From: Lacrimispora xylanisolvens
Lineage (GTDB): Bacteria > Bacillota > Clostridia > Lachnospirales > Lachnospiraceae
Reading direction: 5' to 3'
DNA: 64,000 nt
NCBI RefSeq assembly: GCF_002934545.1
Contig: NZ_PTJA01000002.1
Coordinates: forward strand, 1 to 64,000
The notes under the pieces were generated by a model, which saw only the letters and a program-made list of their open reading frames with translations, did not search any database and was not told the DNA's origin. Position numbers and translations under genes: made by a program. This document shows, piece by piece, positions 50,909 through 60,260 of the stretch; position 1 is the stretch's first letter, and every line of letters begins with the position of its first letter.

Positions 50909-52634
50909 GGCAGCAGAGCGGGGAGAGTATGAGACGGTTGTCCACCTGATTGATCACAGTTTCAATACAGAGGACTGCGATGAGAATGGGAACAGTCTTC
51001 TCCATTATGCAGTAAAAGGGAAAAACCAAAAACTGGTGGAGTATCTGGTGGAGCGCTGCAACATGGATCCCACATGGGCAAATCAGTCCATGTGCACGCC
51101 ATATGATCTGGCGGCAGGGTCGCCCATGGAAGAGTATTTTAAACGTATATGCGGTTTTTCCTTAGAGGAATCATACCGCAATCCTGTTTTAAGGGGAATG
51201 CACCCGGATCCCAGTATTGTACGTGTGGGAGAAGATTATTACATGGTACATTCCAGTTTCCTGTTTTTTCCCTGCATTCCCATCTCTCATTCCAGGGATT
51301 TGATCCACTGGAAAACAATCGGTTACGCAGTTACAGATGAGATATGGGCAAAAGAATTTCTGGGAGATCTGGAAGGAGGAAGGGGATTCTGGGCGCCTGA
51401 TATCAGCTTTTCCAATGGCAGATTTTATATCTGTGCAACTCTGCGCAATAATGATGATGCGCCTTATATTCAGACGCAGATGATCACCAGTTCCACTCAT
51501 CCAGAAGGTCCTTATGAGACTCCGTTCATTCATAATCTCTTAGGGATTGATCCCTCCCTTTTTACGGATGAGGATGGAAAACGGTATATGCTGATTAACC
51601 GTGGAGCAAGAATAGTGGAGATTTCCCAGGATGGAAAACAACTGCTATCCAAACCGGAACTGATCTGGTACGGGCATTCCGGTCATGCGCCGGAGGGACC
51701 TCATCTGATAAAAAAGGATGGGTATTATTATTGCTTTCTGGCAGAAGGCGGAACTGGAAAAGGCCATATGATTACCGTTGCAAGATCCAGACGATTATTT
51801 GGACCCTATGAAAACTGCCCTTACAATCCAATCATGCATCAGTGGGATGAAATGGGTGCCATACAGTGCTGCGGCCATGGAATGCCGGTTGAGACACCAG
51901 ACGGCAGATGGTTTATGGTATATTTATCTTCTCGTTTCATTAATGGGGCATGGGGAATGCTGGGCAGAGAAACCTGCCTGGACGAAATCATCTGGACTGC
52001 AGATGGGTGGCCTGTGGTAAATAAAAGAAAAGGTCCTTCCTATTTGGAACGGGTTCCATTTCCCAAAATGTACGAAAAGCCAGCGGCAGTCAATACGAAA
52101 GAGGTCTGGCTATCCCCAAGGACAAGAGACAGGAAACGTGTCTGGACAGGGGAAGATGGAACGCTGTGGATCAGAGGTGACGGATTTGATTTATGCAGCA
52201 AAAAGTGCAATAGCATGCTACTTAAATTTCAGCCGGATTTTAGCTTCGCAGCAGAGTTTGAGATGTGGATACCAGAGGAAGAGAAATCGGAATTCACCTC
52301 CGATGCAGGTGTGACCTTGTACTATGATGAAAACACCTACATAAAATTTGGTGTAACAAAAAATCAGATATTTGTAACGGAATATGTGGATAACGCTTAT
52401 GTAAGGACAGAAAAGAAGGATTTTTCTTTTGAAGGGCGTGTTTTATTCCGCGTTGAGACAGATGGTCTTAACAGAACCTTTCTATTAAATAATAAAATCC
52501 TGTGGCGGTGGACTGATGTGACTTCTATCTGTTCGGAAGGTCTGACAAAAGGAAAACGTTTTACAGGAGCAGCTTATGGAGTGTACGTAAATGGCAGCAA
52601 TCTTTTATGCTGGAGACAGCACAGTGAAATTTAA
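50859..52634 (+). CDS. GH43 enzyme with an N-terminal ankyrin-repeat region
   Basis: 591 residues from ATG 50859 (in-frame ATG 50850 is also possible). Residues 1-105 look like ankyrin repeats: RAFEAAERGEYETVVHLID, then NTEDCDENGNSLLHYAVKGKNQKLVEYLVE. The GH43 propeller follows, with the base in LRGMHPDPSIVRVGEDYYMV, Asp in GIDPSLFTDEDGKRYML and Glu in APEGPHLIKKDGYYYCF. A C-terminal sandwich domain ends the protein. The ankyrin region is highly unusual for a glycosidase and might tether it to a partner protein. The gene overlaps both neighbours, so translation is coupled through the three enzyme genes. Confidence 0.9.
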   Translation: MNLYTSKTEAAAKRAFEAAERGEYETVVHLIDHSFNTEDCDENGNSLLHYAVKGKNQKLVEYLVERCNMDPTWANQSMCTPYDLAAGSPMEEYFKRICGFSLEESYRNPVLRGMHPDPSIVRVGEDYYMVHSSFLFFPCIPISHSRDLIHWKTIGYAVTDEIWAKEFLGDLEGGRGFWAPDISFSNGRFYICATLRNNDDAPYIQTQMITSSTHPEGPYETPFIHNLLGIDPSLFTDEDGKRYMLINRGARIVEISQDGKQLLSKPELIWYGHSGHAPEGPHLIKKDGYYYCFLAEGGTGKGHMITVARSRRLFGPYENCPYNPIMHQWDEMGAIQCCGHGMPVETPDGRWFMVYLSSRFINGAWGMLGRETCLDEIIWTADGWPVVNKRKGPSYLERVPFPKMYEKPAAVNTKEVWLSPRTRDRKRVWTGEDGTLWIRGDGFDLCSKKCNSMLLKFQPDFSFAAEFEMWIPEEEKSEFTSDAGVTLYYDENTYIKFGVTKNQIFVTEYVDNAYVRTEKKDFSFEGRVLFRVETDGLNRTFLLNNKILWRWTDVTSICSEGLTKGKRFTGAAYGVYVNGSNLLCWRQHSEI

Positions 52635-53271
52635 TAAAGCTTCCACATATCCCCAGACAGGGATATCCCAGGCGATGCTTCTTTATCTGGCAGATGGTGT
52701 GGAGATGAAAAGCTATGCACAAAATGGGAGAAGTACGAAATCATTTCTGGATGAAGGCCGACTGGCTCTCATGGAAAAAGAAATGAAAGAGGGAGACTAT
52801 CTCTTTATACAGTTTGGTCACAACGATGAAAAGGATGATCCGGCCCGCCATACTGACCCGGATACCACATTTAAAGAGAACCTGATGAAGTTTATTCAGG
52901 CGGCAAGAGAAAATGGCGCTTATCCAGTGCTCATTACTCCCATCGCCAGAAGGCATTTTAATGACCAGGGTAAATTTCTTCCCGGCAGCCACGGAGCCTA
53001 TCCGGAGGCGGTCAGGCAGACAGGAAAAGAAGCCGGCGTTCCGGTTATTGACTTAACCGCTATCACAGAGACTTATCTTAACGCAGTGGGAGATTTAGCC
53101 TCTAAAGCATATTTCATGTGGCCTGGGGATAATACCCATCTAAAACCTGAGGGGGCTGTCATCATGGCAGGGTTTCTTTCCGAAGAATTGAGAAAGCTTG
53201 GGTCACCTTATGCAGATCTGTTAGACAGCAAAAACGTGGTAATAGAGAATCAGGGGCTTGATGTTTCCTAG
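52591..53271 (+). CDS. SGNH hydrolase, rhamnogalacturonan acetylesterase type
   Basis: 226 residues, no signal peptide. Block I is IFYAGDSTVKFN (Ser nucleophile), the Gly and Asn blocks are AQNGRSTKSF and FIQFGHNDEKDDP, and block V is GDNTHLKPEGA (Asp and His). This order is that of RGAE/YxiM esterases that remove acetyl groups from pectin or xylan. It overlaps the ankyrin-GH43 gene by 44 bases. De-acetylation would help the two GH43 enzymes reach their bonds. Confidence 0.9.
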   Translation: MAAIFYAGDSTVKFNKASTYPQTGISQAMLLYLADGVEMKSYAQNGRSTKSFLDEGRLALMEKEMKEGDYLFIQFGHNDEKDDPARHTDPDTTFKENLMKFIQAARENGAYPVLITPIARRHFNDQGKFLPGSHGAYPEAVRQTGKEAGVPVIDLTAITETYLNAVGDLASKAYFMWPGDNTHLKPEGAVIMAGFLSEELRKLGSPYADLLDSKNVVIENQGLDVS

Positions 53272-53281
53272 GGAGAAGACG

Positions 53282-55069
53282 ATGGATCAATATGAGAAAA
53301 TGGAACACCGGTTTATTGACTGCTATAGGAAGTACAGGAATCATTCGGTTATGGTGCTGCTTGGATTTTATAAAGGGCAGTACCATAAGTTTCTTCTGTC
53401 CACTTTCTTTTTTGTAATCAAGCATGCACCCAGTCTCTTTGCTGCGCTTCTGACTGCCAATGTAATCAACGGAGCCATAGCAGGAGGAGAAGAGGGAAAG
53501 CGTCAGATCCTCTTAAATGTTGCAGTCTGGATTGGGCTTTTAGCAGTGCATCTTCCTGCAAACTGGCTTCACAACAAGTACAAAAATCAGGTTATACGAA
53601 AAACTGAAGCCGGTTTAAGAGGAGCTCTGGTCCGGAAACTTCAGGAATTGTCCATTCCATACCATACGCAGATACAATCAGGCAGGCTTCAGTCCAAGAT
53701 CATACGTGACGTGGAAGCAGTGGAGACATTGTCCTCCCAGCTTTTTGTTAATCTCATGAATATTTTGATGAATCTGGTCATCACTCTGGGAATTACAGCC
53801 GTGAAAAACAGGTCAGTGCTCCTGTTCTTTCTTCTGGTGGCTCCGGTGACCGCTGTGACAGTCGTTGCATTTCGCAAACGGATTCACAGTGAGAACCGGG
53901 CGTTCCGACGTGAGATGGAGGAAACCAGTGCCCGTGTGATGGAGATGGTGGAGCTGGTTCCTGTTACAAGAGCCCATGCCCTTGAAAAACAAGAGGTGGA
54001 TAAAATCAAAGAACAGCTGGAAGAAACGGCAGACAAAGGATACCGGCTGGATATGGTGCAGGCTCATTTCGGGGCTGTGAGCTGGTGTGTATTTCAGGTA
54101 TTTCAGGCACTGTGTCTGGGGTTCTCCGGATATATGGCATGGAAAGGCTCCATAAAGATCGGCGATGTAACCTTTTACCAGGCAAGCTTTACCACGGTAG
54201 TCAACCAGTTTGCGGGGCTGATTAATCTGCTTCCCATACTGACCAAGGGACTGGAATCCGTTTCTTCCATCGGCGAGGTATTAATTTCCGATGATGTGGA
54301 GCATAATGAGGGAAAGAGGGAACTGAACCAGTTAAAGGGCAGATTTAGGTTTCAGAATGTCGCATTTTCCTATAAAGGCTCCAATGAACCGGTTTTATCG
54401 GGAATTGATCTGGAGGTGAAGGAAGGAGAGACCATCGCTTTGGTGGGAGAGTCCGGTTCAGGAAAGACCACCATATTAAATCTGTTAATTGGTTTTATAA
54501 CACCAGGCGGCGGCAGGCTTTCCATTGATGGAACGGATATCAGTGAAATTAATTTAAGAAGCTACCGGAGATTTATCTCAGTGGTACCCCAGACCCCCAT
54601 TCTCTTTACCGGTACGGTAAGGGAAAATATCACTTATGGTCTTACCAATGTATCTGATGAAGAGGTGAATCATGCAGTGGAAGCCGCAAATCTTAAATCA
54701 GTGATTGCGAAGCTGCCCAATGGTCTTAATACCATGATTGGAGAACATGGAGCCAATTTAAGCGGAGGTCAGAGACAGAGAATTTCCATAGCCAGGGCGA
54801 TTATCAGAGATCCCCGGGTGATTATACTGGATGAAGCGACCTCGGCTCTTGATACCATATCAGAAAAGGAGATTCAGGATGCCCTCAATGAGCTGATTAA
54901 AGGAAGAACTACATTTATTGTTGCACACAGGCTTTCCACAGTAAGAGGGGCAGACCGGATCGTGGTTTTAGACCAGGGGAAAATAAGGGAAGAAGGAAGC
55001 TACCAGACGTTAATGGAGTTAAAAGGGGAATTCTATGAAATGGAGCGGCTTCAGATGGCATTGCGATGA
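53282..55069 (+). CDS. ABC exporter half-transporter (membrane domain plus ATPase)
   Basis: 595 residues from ATG 53282 (AGGGAGAAGACG upstream; a TTG at 53258 is in frame but inside the previous gene). Six helices span about 40-310. The ATPase has Walker A GESGSGKTT, signature LSGGQRQRISIARA, Walker B VIILDEATSALD and H-loop VAHRLST. It is a type IV (MsbA/MDR-like) exporter, usually a homodimer. Being 10 bases after the esterase gene it is in the sugar operon, which is odd since these genes otherwise import and degrade. The substrate is unknown. Confidence 0.92.
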   Translation: MDQYEKMEHRFIDCYRKYRNHSVMVLLGFYKGQYHKFLLSTFFFVIKHAPSLFAALLTANVINGAIAGGEEGKRQILLNVAVWIGLLAVHLPANWLHNKYKNQVIRKTEAGLRGALVRKLQELSIPYHTQIQSGRLQSKIIRDVEAVETLSSQLFVNLMNILMNLVITLGITAVKNRSVLLFFLLVAPVTAVTVVAFRKRIHSENRAFRREMEETSARVMEMVELVPVTRAHALEKQEVDKIKEQLEETADKGYRLDMVQAHFGAVSWCVFQVFQALCLGFSGYMAWKGSIKIGDVTFYQASFTTVVNQFAGLINLLPILTKGLESVSSIGEVLISDDVEHNEGKRELNQLKGRFRFQNVAFSYKGSNEPVLSGIDLEVKEGETIALVGESGSGKTTILNLLIGFITPGGGRLSIDGTDISEINLRSYRRFISVVPQTPILFTGTVRENITYGLTNVSDEEVNHAVEAANLKSVIAKLPNGLNTMIGEHGANLSGGQRQRISIARAIIRDPRVIILDEATSALDTISEKEIQDALNELIKGRTTFIVAHRLSTVRGADRIVVLDQGKIREEGSYQTLMELKGEFYEMERLQMALR

Positions 55070-55077
55070 AAAAACGG

Positions 55078-55106
55078 TTTACATCTGAATCGATCCGGTG
55101 TATAAT
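55078..55106 (+). promoter_or_regulatory. Promoter of the penicillin-binding-protein operon
   Basis: TTTACA (55078-55083) and a perfect TATAAT (55101-55106) with 17-bp spacing. The predicted operator starts six bases after the -10. It begins only nine bases after the ABC exporter stop codon. Confidence 0.8.
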
Positions 55107-55112
55107 CAAATC

Positions 55113-55127
55113 TTACATACGTAGTAA
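55113..55127. promoter_or_regulatory. Predicted BlaI-type operator at the PBP promoter
   Basis: TTACATACGTAGTAA contains TACATACGTA, one base off the BlaI/MecI core TACA-N2-TGTA. Its distance from the -10 (six bases) is nearly the same as at the blaI promoter (seven or eight bases to a perfect site). Another palindrome, CTGTATACAG, lies at 55133-55142. Repression by the BlaI protein encoded nearby is predicted. Confidence 0.55.
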
Positions 55128-55209
55128 TTTATCTGTATACAGGGAGGGTATAAAGTGTCCCTGTTCCTTTCATATTATAAATATTACAAGCGTAAGAATA
55201 AGGAGAATT

Positions 55210-58068
55210 ATGCGCCGCAATCATCTATTTAAGAATAAAAGCTTACCTGATATTTCATTTCAGATTCCCAGATTGCTGATATTGGGATTATTTTTTGGAT
55301 TTTTATTATCATCGCTGCTGGTAAGATTATACCACCTGCAGATTATGGAGGGAGCTGCCAGCCAGGAGGAATTCATCACCTCCATTATGAAAACCCAGAG
55401 GCTTCCCGGGAACAGAGGGAACATCTATGACAGGAACGGAACGCTTCTGGCATCAAACCGCCTTTCCTATAACATTACTCTGGAAGATTCCGGAAATTAT
55501 AAGAATCAGAAAGAGAAACAGAAAACATTAAACGGAATCGCCTATCAGCTGATTGGTCTTGTGGGAGATGAAGATAAGTTAAATGTCAGTCTTCCCATTG
55601 TGGTAAACGAAGAAGGAAATTATCAATACTCGGTGGATGGCTGGAAGCTGAGCCGCTTTAAGGCTGACTTTTATGGTAAGAGCCAGGTTACGGATCTGAC
55701 GGAAGAGCAGTCACAAAAGACCGCCGATGAACTGATGCAGGATCTTTGCGGAAAGAAGAAGTTTATGATTGATTCTTCCTATCCGGAAGAGGAGCAGAAA
55801 TTGTACAGGCTTCCTGCGTCCTTAACACCCAAAGAGATCTTACAGATTGCCAATATTCGTTATGGTCTTTCCTTAAATTCTTACCGGAAATACCTGCCGT
55901 ATCTGGTGGCCTCCGATGTATCTGACAAAGCCATGGTGGGGGTAATGGAACAAAAGCACGATCTTCAGGGAGCTGATGTGGAAAACAGCAGCATCCGGGT
56001 GTACTATGGCGGAGAAAGCATGTCTTCTATTTTAGGATATACAGGTGGCATATCAGCCGATGAGCTGGCTGCCGTTGGGGATAATAACGGTATTTATTCC
56101 AATCAGTCCGTAATCGGAAAAAGTGGAATTGAAAAATCCATGGAAGAATGGCTGAGAGGACAGGATGGAACTCAGGAATTTTATACCGACGTGGTAGGAA
56201 ATCCGAAGACAGAACCAGTTATTACCAACAGCCCCGGAACTGGCAAGGATGTTTACCTAACGGTGGATAAAGGTTTGCAGGATGCAGTATATCAGATGCT
56301 GAAACAGCAGATAGCCGGAATTCTCCTTGCCAATATGGTGGAGACCAGAAGGGCAGAAATGCCAAAAGCAGCCGATGCCTCCCAGATCCGGATTGCTTCC
56401 GACGAAGTGTACTATGCGTTGATACAGAATCATGTCATCGATACGGAGCGATTAAAAGCTGAGAATGCAACGGATCTGGAAAAAAAGGTTTATGGAGATT
56501 TTAAACAGAAAAAAGAAGCTGTGATTGGTCAGCTTTCAGCCGCCTTCGACGCATCAGGTGCCTCTTACCAGGCACTTGGTCCCCAGATGCAGGGATACCT
56601 GGATTTTCTGGTCAGCCAGGCCCGTAAAGATCAGTTCCTGCTAAATGGAAGCGGCACATGGGACTGGAAAGAAAAAAGCTTACGACAATACCTGACCGAA
56701 TCCATTGCAGCAGGTCATATGGATTTAAGCCGCCTGGAAAACAATGAAAAGTATACGGAGATCCAGGATGCAGAGCGCCTTGCGGAAGAAAAGATGTTAC
56801 AGGATATCACCGAAAACCGTGATTTCGAACAGAAGATTTATCAGGCGATGATTGGAGAAGGATCCCTTAGCGGCAGAGAGACAGAGCAGCTTCTATATGA
56901 ACAGGGAGTTCTGTCAAAAGATGATCCGGACTACCCTCTTCTTATGAATGGTCAGTTAAGTCCCTATCAGTTTATCCGTAAGAAAATTACCAATCTGGAG
57001 ATTACACCGGCTCAGCTGGCGTTAAATCCCTGTTCCGGGTCAGCTGTTGTGGTCAATCCCCAGAACGGTGAGGTCATAGCCTGTGTCAGTTATCCGGGTT
57101 ATGACAATAACCGGCTGGCGAACCAGATGGATACCTCCTATTACCAGCAGCTGGAACAGGATTTATCCCTGCCTCTGTTCAACCGTGCCACCAGCCAGTT
57201 AACGGCACCCGGATCTACCTTTAAACCGGTTACGGTCATTGCCGGATTAACGGAAGGTGTGATTCAGACGGATACCAGTGTATTATGTACTGGTGCATTT
57301 GACAAGGTGGAACCGCCTCTGCGATGCTGGAAACGTTCCGGCCACGGTGTGATTTCTTCCAGTGCCGATGCACTTAAAAACTCCTGTAACGTATATCTGT
57401 CAGAAATCACTTACAGGCTGGGAACAGGAACAGATGGAAGCTTTTCAGAGGATAAAGGACTTGGCTCCTTAGTTAAATATGCCCAGCTTCTGGATCTGGA
57501 TAAGAATACAGGAATTGAGATTGGAGAGGCAAAACCTCATGTAACAGATCAGTATGCCATTCCTTCATCCATCGGTCAGGGAACTCATAACTACACCACA
57601 TCCCAGATAGCCCGTTATACAGCTACGCTGGCGAACCATGGTCAAAGTTATCAGCTGTCTATGATTGGCAAGATTACTGATGGAGACGGCTCAGTGGTAA
57701 AATCCTTTACTCCTGCCTTAAACAGTACAGTAAGCTTACCGGAATTTGTATGGAATGATGTGGCAAAAGGTATGAACGAACTGGTAAAATCCAATGCAAA
57801 CTTAAAAGATTTAAAAATTGATGCAGCAGGAAAAACCGGTACGGCAGAGGAATCAAAAACAAAACCAAACCATGGTCTTTTTATTGGATATGCACCCCTT
57901 GTGAATCCACAGATTGCCATAACGGTAAGAATCGCAAACGGATACAGCTCCGGTAATGTGGTAGGCGTAGGAAAAAATATATTTAATTATTATTTCCATC
58001 TGGAAGATACCGAGAAGATTTTAACGGGTACGGCTTCCGGTGTATCCAATAACCTTCGTACGGATTAA
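55210..58068 (+). CDS. Class B penicillin-binding protein (PBP2/SpoVD-like, long form)
   Basis: 952 residues from ATG 55210, which follows AGGAGAATT; the frame is open further left but without a site. A single membrane helix lies near 20-42. The dimerisation domain opens with PGNRGNIYDRNGTLLASN. The transpeptidase has Ser669 in GSTFKP, Ser725-Cys-Asn727 and Lys875-Thr-Gly. The protein is about 250 residues longer than usual, owing to a helical, charged insert between about 390 and 600 (KQKKEAVIGQLSAAF; RLAEEKMLQDIT). It cross-links peptidoglycan outside the membrane. It is the first gene of a probable beta-lactam-inducible operon. Confidence 0.9.
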   Translation: MRRNHLFKNKSLPDISFQIPRLLILGLFFGFLLSSLLVRLYHLQIMEGAASQEEFITSIMKTQRLPGNRGNIYDRNGTLLASNRLSYNITLEDSGNYKNQKEKQKTLNGIAYQLIGLVGDEDKLNVSLPIVVNEEGNYQYSVDGWKLSRFKADFYGKSQVTDLTEEQSQKTADELMQDLCGKKKFMIDSSYPEEEQKLYRLPASLTPKEILQIANIRYGLSLNSYRKYLPYLVASDVSDKAMVGVMEQKHDLQGADVENSSIRVYYGGESMSSILGYTGGISADELAAVGDNNGIYSNQSVIGKSGIEKSMEEWLRGQDGTQEFYTDVVGNPKTEPVITNSPGTGKDVYLTVDKGLQDAVYQMLKQQIAGILLANMVETRRAEMPKAADASQIRIASDEVYYALIQNHVIDTERLKAENATDLEKKVYGDFKQKKEAVIGQLSAAFDASGASYQALGPQMQGYLDFLVSQARKDQFLLNGSGTWDWKEKSLRQYLTESIAAGHMDLSRLENNEKYTEIQDAERLAEEKMLQDITENRDFEQKIYQAMIGEGSLSGRETEQLLYEQGVLSKDDPDYPLLMNGQLSPYQFIRKKITNLEITPAQLALNPCSGSAVVVNPQNGEVIACVSYPGYDNNRLANQMDTSYYQQLEQDLSLPLFNRATSQLTAPGSTFKPVTVIAGLTEGVIQTDTSVLCTGAFDKVEPPLRCWKRSGHGVISSSADALKNSCNVYLSEITYRLGTGTDGSFSEDKGLGSLVKYAQLLDLDKNTGIEIGEAKPHVTDQYAIPSSIGQGTHNYTTSQIARYTATLANHGQSYQLSMIGKITDGDGSVVKSFTPALNSTVSLPEFVWNDVAKGMNELVKSNANLKDLKIDAAGKTGTAEESKTKPNHGLFIGYAPLVNPQIAITVRIANGYSSGNVVGVGKNIFNYYFHLEDTEKILTGTASGVSNNLRTD

Positions 58069-58080
58069 AGGAGAAATGGA

Positions 58081-60204
58081 ATGAGACGGGGAACGAAACG
58101 GGGATTGAGACGATTTGTGTTTTCTGCTGTTTGCACGTTATTAATACTGATGATTGGTCTGGCCGGAGGATTTTTATTTCTCCGGCTTGAAAGTCAGAAG
58201 AACCAGTCAAAAAAGCCGGATGTGCTTTTCTCTGATTATGTGACAAACTTACAAAAGGCGGATTATGAATCCATGTATGGCATGCTTGACGGGCAGAGCC
58301 AGTTAAATATCAGCCAGGAAGATTTTATTGCCAGAAATAAGAAAATATATGAAGGAATTGAAGCGGAAAACATAAAAGCAGATATAACCGGCGTTGACTT
58401 AAAAGATGAGGAAGCAGTAGTCACTTATCAGATGAGTTTAACCAGTCTGGCAGGAGAGATCAGTTTTTCCAATCAGGCAGTATTTAAAAAAGAGAAGAAA
58501 ACCGGCTATAAACTGGAATGGAATGACAGCATGATCTTTCCAGAGCTTAACAAAACTGATAAAGTCAGAGTTTCAACCGATGAGGCACAAAGAGGGTCTA
58601 TTTTTGACAGGAACGGTCTTATGCTGGCGGGAAAGGGAACTGCTTCCTCTGTCGGCCTTGTTCCGGGGAAAATGAGTGAGAATTCCGGTGCGGATGTGGA
58701 AAAACTGGGAGAACTTCTATCCATGTCTCCGGAGAGTATTCAAAAGAAGCTGTCTGCTGGCTGGGTAAAAGAAGATTCCTTTGTTCCTTTAAAAACCTTG
58801 AAAAAGGTAGATGACTTTCAGATACACGCAGATCAGGTCAGTGAAGAAGATCAGAAAAACAAAGAGCTTCAGGATCAGCTCCTTACAATTCCCGGAGTGT
58901 TAATTACAGACACTTCCGTGCGTTCCTATCCTTTGGGGGTAAAGGGCGCCCATCTCATAGGATACGTCCAGAATGTGACCAGTGAGGACTTGGAGAAACA
59001 TAAGGGAGAAGATTATTTAACAGACAGCGTAATTGGAAAAAGCGGTATGGAAGGGTTGTATGAAAAGGAATTAAAGGGAACCAACGGCCATACTGTTTCC
59101 ATTACAGATGCAACGGGAACCAGCAAGAAAAAGCTGGCGGTAAGGCCCAGAACCGATGGTGCAGATATCACACTTACCATTGACAGTACGCTTCAGAGTG
59201 CGATCTATGATGCATTTCAGGAAGACAAAAGCTGCAGTGTAGCCATGAATCCCCATACAGGTGAGATTCTGGCTCTTGTGAGCACGCCTTCCTATGATGA
59301 CAATGATTTTATTCTGGGAATGCCGGCAGAAAAATGGGATTCCTTAAATAATGATGAGCGAAAGCCCCTTTATAACCGGTTCCGTCAGAAGTTTGCTCCA
59401 GGATCTTCCTTTAAGCCCATTACGGCTGTGGTTGGACTTGAAAGCGGTGCCATTGATCCCAATGAGGATTATGGAAGTACCGGGTTAAGCTGGAGAAAAG
59501 ATGAGAGTTGGGGAAACTATTACATAACCACCCTTCATGACAGCAGTCCCCTTAATTTAGAAAATGCTTTTATTTATTCAAATAATATTTATTTTGCCAA
59601 AGCTGCATTAAAGATTGGCTATGATGATTTTATGTCAGGGCTTAACAAGCTGGGATTTAACCAGGACCTTCCTTTTGAGATTTCCGTTGCCAAGTCCCAG
59701 TATTCCAATTCAGACCGGATCGAAACGGAAGTACAGCTGGCTGACAGCGGCTATGGACAGGGGCAGATGCTTGTTAATCCCATCCACCTGGCAGCCCTTT
59801 ACACCATGTTTACCAATGGTGGCAATGTGATACAGCCTGTTTTAAAAGCAGAGCAAAATGCTGCCCCCAAAGTGTGGCTTCAGGGAGCCTGCTCAGCAGA
59901 CAATGCCAATCTGGTCCGTGAGGATCTGATCAAGGTCGTCAGCTCAGAGCATGGAACCGGTCATGCCATTATGAGATCTGACCTGACCCTTGCAGGAAAG
60001 ACAGGAACTGCTGAGATCAAGGCTTCCAAAGGGGATACTACCGGAACGGAGCTTGGCTGGTTTTCGGTATTTACTGCAGATCCTGATACCAGGACACCGC
60101 TGCTTCTTGTCAGCATGGTGGAAGATGTGAAGAACCGGGGCGGAAGCGGGTATGTTGTGAGAAAGGATAAGCTGATTCTTGATTCCTATATTCCGGTACA
60201 ATAA
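58081..60204 (+). CDS. Class B3 penicillin-binding protein, MecA/PBP2a-like
   Basis: 707 residues. A membrane helix (about 13-33) is followed by an NTF2-like MecA_N domain (LFSDYVTNLQKADYESMYGML, then EDFIARNKKIYEGI). Next come the dimerisation domain (AQRGSIFDRNGLMLA) and a transpeptidase with Ser442-Ser-Phe-Lys445, Ser500-Asn-Asn502 and Lys640-Thr-Gly. This is the architecture of S. aureus PBP2a and related low-affinity PBPs, although many Clostridia carry such proteins without marked resistance. GGAGAAATGG precedes the ATG, 13 bases after the first PBP gene. Drug affinity cannot be judged from sequence. Confidence 0.9.
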   Translation: MRRGTKRGLRRFVFSAVCTLLILMIGLAGGFLFLRLESQKNQSKKPDVLFSDYVTNLQKADYESMYGMLDGQSQLNISQEDFIARNKKIYEGIEAENIKADITGVDLKDEEAVVTYQMSLTSLAGEISFSNQAVFKKEKKTGYKLEWNDSMIFPELNKTDKVRVSTDEAQRGSIFDRNGLMLAGKGTASSVGLVPGKMSENSGADVEKLGELLSMSPESIQKKLSAGWVKEDSFVPLKTLKKVDDFQIHADQVSEEDQKNKELQDQLLTIPGVLITDTSVRSYPLGVKGAHLIGYVQNVTSEDLEKHKGEDYLTDSVIGKSGMEGLYEKELKGTNGHTVSITDATGTSKKKLAVRPRTDGADITLTIDSTLQSAIYDAFQEDKSCSVAMNPHTGEILALVSTPSYDDNDFILGMPAEKWDSLNNDERKPLYNRFRQKFAPGSSFKPITAVVGLESGAIDPNEDYGSTGLSWRKDESWGNYYITTLHDSSPLNLENAFIYSNNIYFAKAALKIGYDDFMSGLNKLGFNQDLPFEISVAKSQYSNSDRIETEVQLADSGYGQGQMLVNPIHLAALYTMFTNGGNVIQPVLKAEQNAAPKVWLQGACSADNANLVREDLIKVVSSEHGTGHAIMRSDLTLAGKTGTAEIKASKGDTTGTELGWFSVFTADPDTRTPLLLVSMVEDVKNRGGSGYVVRKDKLILDSYIPVQ

Positions 60205-60214
60205 ATAAATAAGA

Positions 60215-60260
60215 CAGAGCCTGAGGCTGGTGAGATTCTCCCGTCTCAGGCTCTGTTTTA
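60215..60260. terminator. Bidirectional terminator between PBP and blaR1 genes
   Basis: CAGAGCCTGAG (60215-60225) pairs perfectly with CTCAGGCTCTG (60245-60255); TTTTA follows on the plus strand and TCTTATTTATTTATTG on the minus strand. Confidence 0.9.

Noticed and set aside
55066-55209. Extended start of the first PBP, overlapping the ABC exporter stop
   Set aside because: It covers the promoter and predicted operator and lacks a ribosome site; the ATG at 55210 follows AGGAGAATT.
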